Below the pieces are notes generated by a model. That model had not been told where the DNA came from and ran no database searches. It was given only the letters and a program-made list of their open reading frames with translations. DNA of 64,000 nt from Streptomyces sp. NBC_00358 (GTDB lineage Bacteria; Actinomycetota; Actinomycetes; Streptomycetales; Streptomycetaceae), in assembly GCF_036099295.1 (NCBI RefSeq), contig NZ_CP107976.1, forward strand, positions 5,580,001 through 5,644,000, in the 5' to 3' direction. This document shows, piece after piece, positions 61,454-64,000 of the stretch. A program made the position numbers and the translations under genes. Position 1 is the stretch's first letter. Each line of letters starts with the position of its first letter.

Positions 61454-61503
61454 GTACGTCACCGGGGCCCGGCCGAGATCTCGGCCGGGCCCCGGTGACG
61501 TAC
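61454..61503. terminator. 50-nt perfect palindrome terminator
   Basis: Two perfect 25-nt arms meet at 61478/61479 with no separate loop, starting GTACGTCACCGGGG and ending in its complement. It is 14 bp after the CDF stop codon. Confidence 0.9.
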
Positions 61504-61922
61504 AGCCCACCGTTCGGCTCTGCCGTCCCGTTCCGCTCTCCGACTCGGCCGCCGGCTCCGGCCGTACGACCCTCCCGTCCAGGTCCGGGCCGCCGCCCAC
61601 GCCGGCAACTCGGGCACCACCCGTTCCGTGAACGGCCTCGCGGGGGCCTCCCGGCCCCGTTCCGACCCGAGGTGGACTGGGGAGGGACAGGCCCACCGGT
61701 GTAGCTTGGTGACCGAGCCAGACGTCGCTGCTGATGGCGGTCGGGCGGTCCCACCGCGGACCGGCCGAGGGAGAGAGGGCCTCCGACGGACTGCGCTGCG
61801 CGCACCGGGCACAGCTGTGCCCTGACCGCGCACGTCCGTGCCCTGACCGGGCACGCGTTCGTGCCGGCCGCCGCGCAGAACAGCCCTACCCACCTCGCCC
61901 CCGATTCCGAGGAGCAGCTCGT
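61504..61922 (+). promoter_or_regulatory. Leader region of the S-adenosylhomocysteinase gene
   Basis: About 420 bp without a gene. GTGCCCTGACCG occurs twice, near 61818 and 61839, and the second copy extends into the small hairpin GTGCCC-TGACC-GGGCAC. A CACAGCTGTGCCC-type repeat precedes it. I cannot match the known SAH riboswitch consensus. GAGGAG at 61910 is the probable ribosome site. Confidence 0.4.
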
Positions 61923-63380
61923 ATGACGACTGTCGACAACCGACAGGACTTCAAGGTCGCCGACCTCTCCCTGGCCGCCTTCGGCCGCAAGGAGATCACC
62001 CTCGCCGAGCACGAGATGCCCGGCCTGATGTCGATCCGCCGGGAGTACGCCGAGGCGCAGCCCCTCGCGGGCGCCCGCGTCACCGGCTCCCTGCACATGA
62101 CGGTGCAGACCGCCGTCCTCATCGAGACCCTGGTCGCCCTGGGCGCCGAGGTCCGCTGGGCCTCCTGCAACATCTTCTCCACCCAGGACCACGCCGCCGC
62201 CGCCATCGCGGTCGGCCCGAACGGCACGCCCGAGAACCCGCAGGGCGTCCCGGTCTTCGCCTGGAAGGGCGAGACCCTGGAGGAGTACTGGTGGTGCACG
62301 GAGCAGGCGCTGACCTGGCCGAACACCCCCACCGGCGGCCCGAACATGATCCTGGACGACGGTGGTGACGCCACCATGCTCGTCCACAACGGCGTCGAGT
62401 ACGAGAAGGACGGCAAGGTCCCCTCGGTCGACACCGCCGAGTCCGACGAGCACCGCGTCGTCCTCGAACTCCTGCACCGCACCATCACGGACGGCTCGCA
62501 GAAGTGGACCCAGCTCGCTTCGGAGATCCGCGGCGTGACCGAGGAGACCACGACCGGCGTCCACCGCCTGTACGAGATGTACCGCGAAGGCACCCTGCTG
62601 TTCCCGGCGATCAACGTGAACGACGCCGTCACCAAGTCGAAGTTCGACAACAAGTACGGCTGCCGCCACTCCCTGATCGACGGCATCAACCGCGCCACCG
62701 ACACCCTCATCGGCGGCAAGACCGTCGTCGTCTGCGGCTACGGCGACGTGGGCAAGGGCTGCGCGGAGTCCCTGCGCGGCCAGGGCGCCCGCGTGATCAT
62801 CACCGAGATCGACCCGATCTGCGCCCTGCAGGCGGCGATGGACGGCTACCAGGTCACGACCCTCGACGAGGTCGTCGACAAGGCCGACATCTTCGTCACC
62901 ACGACGGGCAACAAGGACATCATCATGGCCGCGGACATGGCCAAGATGAAGCACCAGGCGATCGTCGGCAACATCGGTCACTTCGACAACGAGATCGACA
63001 TGGCCGGCCTCGCCAAGATCCCCGGCATCGTCAAGGACGAGGTCAAGCCCCAGGTCCACACCTGGAAGTTCCCCGACGGCAAGGTCATCATCGTGCTGTC
63101 CGAGGGCCGCCTGCTGAACCTGGGCAACGCGACCGGCCACCCGTCGTTCGTGATGTCCAACTCGTTCGCGGACCAGACCCTGGCCCAGATCGAGCTGTTC
63201 ACGAAGCCCGAGGAGTACCCGACCGACGTCTACGTGCTTCCCAAGCACCTCGACGAGAAGGTCGCCCGTCTCCACCTCGACGCGCTCGGCGTGAAGCTGA
63301 CGACGCTCCGCCCCGAGCAGGCCTCGTACATCGGTGTCGAGGTCGACGGCCCGTACAAGTCGGACCACTACCGCTACTGA
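61923..63380 (+). CDS. ahcY: S-adenosyl-L-homocysteine hydrolase
   Basis: 485 residues, full length including the bacterial insertion. It splits SAH to adenosine and homocysteine, removing the inhibitor of methyl transfer. NAD-bound enzyme: GKTVVVCGYGDVGKGCAESL for NAD, SCNIFSTQDHAAAAIA, NKYGCRHSLIDGINRATD, and the C-terminal KSDHYRY. ATG at 61923 with GAGGAG upstream. Also called sahH. No other methyl-cycle gene is adjacent. Confidence 0.97.
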   Translation: MTTVDNRQDFKVADLSLAAFGRKEITLAEHEMPGLMSIRREYAEAQPLAGARVTGSLHMTVQTAVLIETLVALGAEVRWASCNIFSTQDHAAAAIAVGPNGTPENPQGVPVFAWKGETLEEYWWCTEQALTWPNTPTGGPNMILDDGGDATMLVHNGVEYEKDGKVPSVDTAESDEHRVVLELLHRTITDGSQKWTQLASEIRGVTEETTTGVHRLYEMYREGTLLFPAINVNDAVTKSKFDNKYGCRHSLIDGINRATDTLIGGKTVVVCGYGDVGKGCAESLRGQGARVIITEIDPICALQAAMDGYQVTTLDEVVDKADIFVTTTGNKDIIMAADMAKMKHQAIVGNIGHFDNEIDMAGLAKIPGIVKDEVKPQVHTWKFPDGKVIIVLSEGRLLNLGNATGHPSFVMSNSFADQTLAQIELFTKPEEYPTDVYVLPKHLDEKVARLHLDALGVKLTTLRPEQASYIGVEVDGPYKSDHYRY

Positions 63381-63387
63381 GCACGCC

Positions 63388-63415
63388 CGCCGAGCAGCGG
63401 TACCACCGCTCGGCG
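63388..63415 (+). terminator. Hairpin after ahcY
   Basis: Perfect 8-nt arms (CGCCGAGC and GCTCGGCG), 7 bp after the stop codon. Confidence 0.6.
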
Positions 63416-63427
63416 TCCGGATGTCAG

Positions 63428-63456
63428 CAGGCCCTCGCCGTCCCGGCGGGGGCCTG
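63428..63456 (+). terminator. Second hairpin after ahcY
   Basis: 13-nt arms with one G-T pair (CAGGCCCTCGCCG and partner), 3-nt loop. Confidence 0.65.
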
Positions 63457-63480
63457 TCCCCGATGAGGACCTGAACGCCC

Positions 63481-64000
63481 ATGCCCCGCGGCCGTTATTC
63501 GCTCCATGACCCGCACGATCACACCCCCCTCGCCGACGAACACTTCCACTGCGCGCCCGGCCCCTCCGGCTGGCGCTATGTCTCCCAGCTCACCACCCCG
63601 TCCGGCACCGGGCCCGACGGCCTTCCCCGGCCGGGAAAGGGAACCGTCACCGGCTCGGTCGACCTCGCCCTCGACGAACTCGGCCGCCCCATCCGCCTCG
63701 AACTGCACGCGGCGGACTGGCAGGTGCGCGGCGCGGCACTCGACGGCGTGACCTGGGTCCGCACCGACCCCACCGGCACCGAGGCCACCGAAGGCAACGT
63801 GCCCGCCCACGCCTTCACCGGGACCTCTCCCGCGTTCCTCGTCGCCACCGCCCGTCTCCTTCGCCTCACCCCTTCCGCCGCCGCCCCTGCGACCCGCGTA
63901 CGCCTCGTCGCCTTCACCGGTCCGGTCCTCGCCCCGCGCACCCTCGACCAGTCCTGGGCCTTGATCGCAAGCGAAACACACGCCACTGACAACGGCCCGC
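63481..64000 (+). CDS. Hypothetical protein, 3' end cut by window edge
   Basis: An open frame from the ATG at 63481 to the right edge (173 codons, no stop), with GATGAGGAC about 12 nt upstream. It begins MPRGRYSLHDPHDHTPLADE and continues with GWRYVSQLTTP, GSVDLALDELGRPIRLELHA and TEGNVPAHAFTGTSPAFLVA. It is beta-rich and mostly hydrophilic, with no signal peptide or known catalytic motif. I do not recognise the family. A conserved hypothetical gene at this place after ahcY would fit the Streptomyces order. Confidence 0.7.
   Translation, partial: MPRGRYSLHDPHDHTPLADEHFHCAPGPSGWRYVSQLTTPSGTGPDGLPRPGKGTVTGSVDLALDELGRPIRLELHAADWQVRGAALDGVTWVRTDPTGTEATEGNVPAHAFTGTSPAFLVATARLLRLTPSAAAPATRVRLVAFTGPVLAPRTLDQSWALIASETHATDNGP

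Noticed and set aside
61504..61922. SAH riboswitch before ahcY
   Set aside because: I could not find the conserved core or pseudoknot; only short repeats are seen. An Infernal search would settle it.

Overview
This window is high-GC actinobacterial DNA, almost certainly the core chromosome of a Streptomyces. GC is very high throughout, GTG, TTG and ATGA/GTGA-coupled starts are common, and a WhiB protein and F420 biosynthesis genes are present. As I recall it, the gene order (sahH, CDF transporter, manA, SIS protein, Trm112, manB, DUF3499, whiB, fbiA/fbiB, LCP genes, purE/purK, sigI/arsI/prsI, hutI) matches S. coelicolor from about SCO3023 to SCO3070. I have no alignment to prove this.

Layout from left to right. 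1-6250: the end of hutI, a sigma-like/zinc-finger/ricin fusion, and the SigI partner-switching module (sigI, arsI, prsI), followed by non-coding 38-bp and 67-bp satellite repeats. 6257-10436: a four-gene operon of exported surface proteins, with an LPQTG protein, a DUF916-like protein, a neocarzinostatin-fold-like protein and an LAETG protein. 10551-19613: a peptide transporter, a two-component system, GtrA, the purK-purE-dipeptidase operon, and a divergent VOC/CGNR pair with operator-like palindromes. 19861-22550: a UDP-glucose 6-dehydrogenase-like enzyme and an acyl-CoA dehydrogenase.

22641-28119 is the most unusual block. It holds a short TerD/TerA-like reading frame on the minus strand and, divergent from it, a tightly packed five-gene operon: a two-TM coiled-coil protein, a one-TM small protein, a TerY-like vWA protein, a PP2C phosphatase and a protein kinase. 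The last three form a 'TerY-P' phosphorylation triad. The first two look like a distant MotAB/ZorAB-type membrane pair. I regard this as the best candidate for an undescribed stress or conflict system.

28279-42007 is an envelope-assembly region: five LytR-CpsA-Psr (LCP) glycopolymer ligase genes, an ExoA-like glycosyltransferase, a thioesterase, a TIGR03089 protein, a PGRP-type amidase and a sugar-1-phosphate nucleotidyltransferase. 42369-47586 holds a DNA glycosylase, fbiB-fbiA (coenzyme F420), a cysteine dioxygenase-like protein and the sporulation regulator whiB. 47818-64000 holds a giant membrane glycosyltransferase with its DUF5719 partner, a degenerate metallopeptidase, DUF3499, a decayed lactate permease, the mannose phosphate genes (manB, Trm112-like, SIS, manA), a CDF cation transporter, S-adenosylhomocysteinase, and the start of an unknown gene cut by the right edge.

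How the genes fit together: manA, manB and the nucleotidyltransferase can supply GDP-mannose, the glycosyltransferases can use such donors, and the LCP proteins attach glycopolymers to peptidoglycan. Many genes end in perfect GC-rich inverted repeats without U tracts, which are typical Streptomyces terminators; these are annotated below.
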